Source: Tieghemiomyces parasiticus | Taxonomy: Eukaryota; Kickxellomycota; Dimargaritomycetes; Dimargaritales; Dimargaritaceae | Length of the DNA stretch: 31,801 bases | Reading direction: 5' to 3' | NCBI GenBank assembly: GCA_027575765.1 | Contig: JANBPT010000535.1 | Location: forward strand, 1-31,801 | Shown: positions 30,837 through 31,801 of the stretch, piece by piece | How positions within the stretch are numbered: position 1 is the first letter of the stretch | How the letters are laid out: each line of letters starts with the position of its first letter | The notes under the pieces: model-generated | The model's database searches: none | What the model saw: the letters and a program-made list of their open reading frames with translations, nothing else | What the model was told of the DNA's origin: nothing | Made by a program: the position numbers and the translations under genes

Positions 30837-31801
30837 TTACAAGTACAGGTGCAGGTACTCAATGAAAGTGGCGAGGTCAGGTCCGGCAATCTCCACCACT
30901 GACCCTTCAAAACTATCGTGCTTAGTGCGGGCGCCGGTCCGATCAGCCGTCTGGCGGAAGGCCTGGGAGAAGGGACTGTTTTCATGGGAGCCGGCAGCAC
31001 ATAAACGGGTAGGTGAAAATGGGTAAAAATCGGCAGCAGGTTAGTTGGCGAATTGTGGATGTATACGGACAATCATACACACACACACATAGAGCGCGAG
31101 CAGACATGTCCTTAGCTCATGGATCAATGGCATAGTCATGAAACTACCTGTCCATATTAGAAGGCCCAATCGTGCACCATTACTTACTTGCGTTGGTCAA
31201 TTTCCTCGTCGCCCTCCGACCGACCGGCCCGGCCCTGCCGATTCGACGGCGCCTTGGGGTCTCCGGCGAGGCCGACCACGGTATAGGCATTAGCCACAGG
31301 GTTAAACGCGGCAATAACGAAGGGTAGGGCGGCGGCGGTCCGTTTCTGGGTGGTCCGCAGGGCGTCGGTCAGAAACATGGCGAGCTGTGTGAGGGTGAGT
31401 GGGTGGTGGAACAAGGGTTGATTGTCCGTGATGACGGCCAGCCGGAAGGTGCGGAGGGTCTTGATGGACCGCCGTTCGATAATGGCCATGCCCTGCTGCA
31501 CGATGGCCTTTTGGAACCGCTGTGCCAACCGGATTCCGCTATGCATAAGCTCGAGATCAGTGAGTGCGTCGTAGGCCGTGTAAAACCCTTTGAGCCAGGC
31601 CGTCGACGAGGCCGTCGGGTCGATGGAGGCGGCGGGGGCCGCGGTGTCAGTGGTGGTGCCGGTGGTGGTAGCCGCCGGTACGGGATCACGCCAGGGGACG
31701 ATGGCCTGCCAGTCGTTAGCAGCACCGACCCCGGCGGTGGTAGTATTGGTGGCGGCAGTGGTTGACCCCTCCCCTGTGGCCCCTCCCGCCGCCGGGCTTT
31801 C
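30837..31801 (-). CDS. Unrecognised protein, C-terminal part, two exons visible
   Basis: The 5' end is beyond the right edge. The minus-strand exon 31188-31801 is open throughout and ends AA before GTAAGT. It joins exon 30837-30975 after an intron at 30976-31187 that ends CAG, completing an Asn codon (DQRN, then PFSQAFRQTADRTGA). The visible part encodes 250 residues. It begins with a low-complexity Ala/Thr/Gly stretch broken by NDWQAIVPWRDPVP. A helical, moderately conserved-looking block follows (AWLKGFYTAYDALTDLELMH and KTLRTFRLAVITDNQPLFHH), and the protein ends in ATFIEYLHLYL. Codon use (mostly G/C-ending) and the clean phase join support a real gene. I do not recognise the family. The helical content would fit a HEAT-like or trafficking scaffold, but that is a guess. 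Confidence 0.78.
31077..31089. repeat. (AC)6 microsatellite in intron
   Basis: Six AC units plus an A, inside the intron 30976-31187 of the partial gene at the right edge. Confidence 0.85.

Noticed and set aside
1..31801. tRNA, 5S rRNA and spliceosomal RNA genes
   Set aside because: Every GTTCGA-like or TCGAAC-like site I inspected lacked a matching 5-bp T-stem and acceptor stem. No rRNA or snRNA core was seen. A covariance-model search would be decisive.
1..31801. Transposons and viral insertions
   Set aside because: No transposase, integrase or reverse transcriptase motif and no long terminal repeats could be found by eye. Old, decayed copies cannot be ruled out.

Overview
This window looks like nuclear DNA of a filamentous or early-diverging fungus. 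Three things show this. Genes are interrupted by GT-AG introns. A ribosomal protein eL39 gene is split directly after its ATG. A TORC2 scaffold (Rictor/Avo3 family) carries an N-terminal HR1 repeat and sits near secreted GH19 and GH20 chitin-degrading enzymes. GH19 chitinases are uncommon in fungi, so I lean, with low confidence, towards a zoopagomycete or Kickxellomycotina/Dimargaritales-type lineage in which chitinolysis would suit mycoparasitism or saprotrophy. That placement is inference.

Layout, all recognised genes on the minus strand. At 1-219 is the 5' part of a small secreted protein built of 24-residue repeats joined by Arg-Arg, like a Kex2-processed repeat peptide precursor; it runs off the left edge. 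A possible broken relative with a signal-peptide-like start lies at 3273-3416. The eL39 gene is at 5517-6098 (three exons, exactly 51 aa). A GH19 chitinase with a cysteine-rich, CBM19-like module is at 8815-9870. A gene-poor stretch runs from about 9.9 to 18.5 kb. The Rictor homologue occupies 18525-25834; I reconstruct 13 phase-consistent exons encoding 1840 aa. A GH20 beta-hexosaminidase is at 27414-29075. The C-terminal part of an unrecognised two-exon gene is at 30837-31801 and runs off the right edge.

The two glycoside hydrolases could act in sequence: GH19 cuts chitin internally and GH20 releases GlcNAc from the oligomers. Both are single-exon, have signal peptides, and share an upstream arrangement of CTATAAATA followed by CCCGGGCC, which hints at a common core promoter type. 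Intergenic and intronic DNA is rich in G/C homopolymers of 8-11 bases, which I did not find in coding exons. I saw no tRNA, rRNA, CRISPR array or intact transposon.

The best candidates for something undescribed are the repeat peptide precursor at the left edge and its possible decayed relative 3 kb away.
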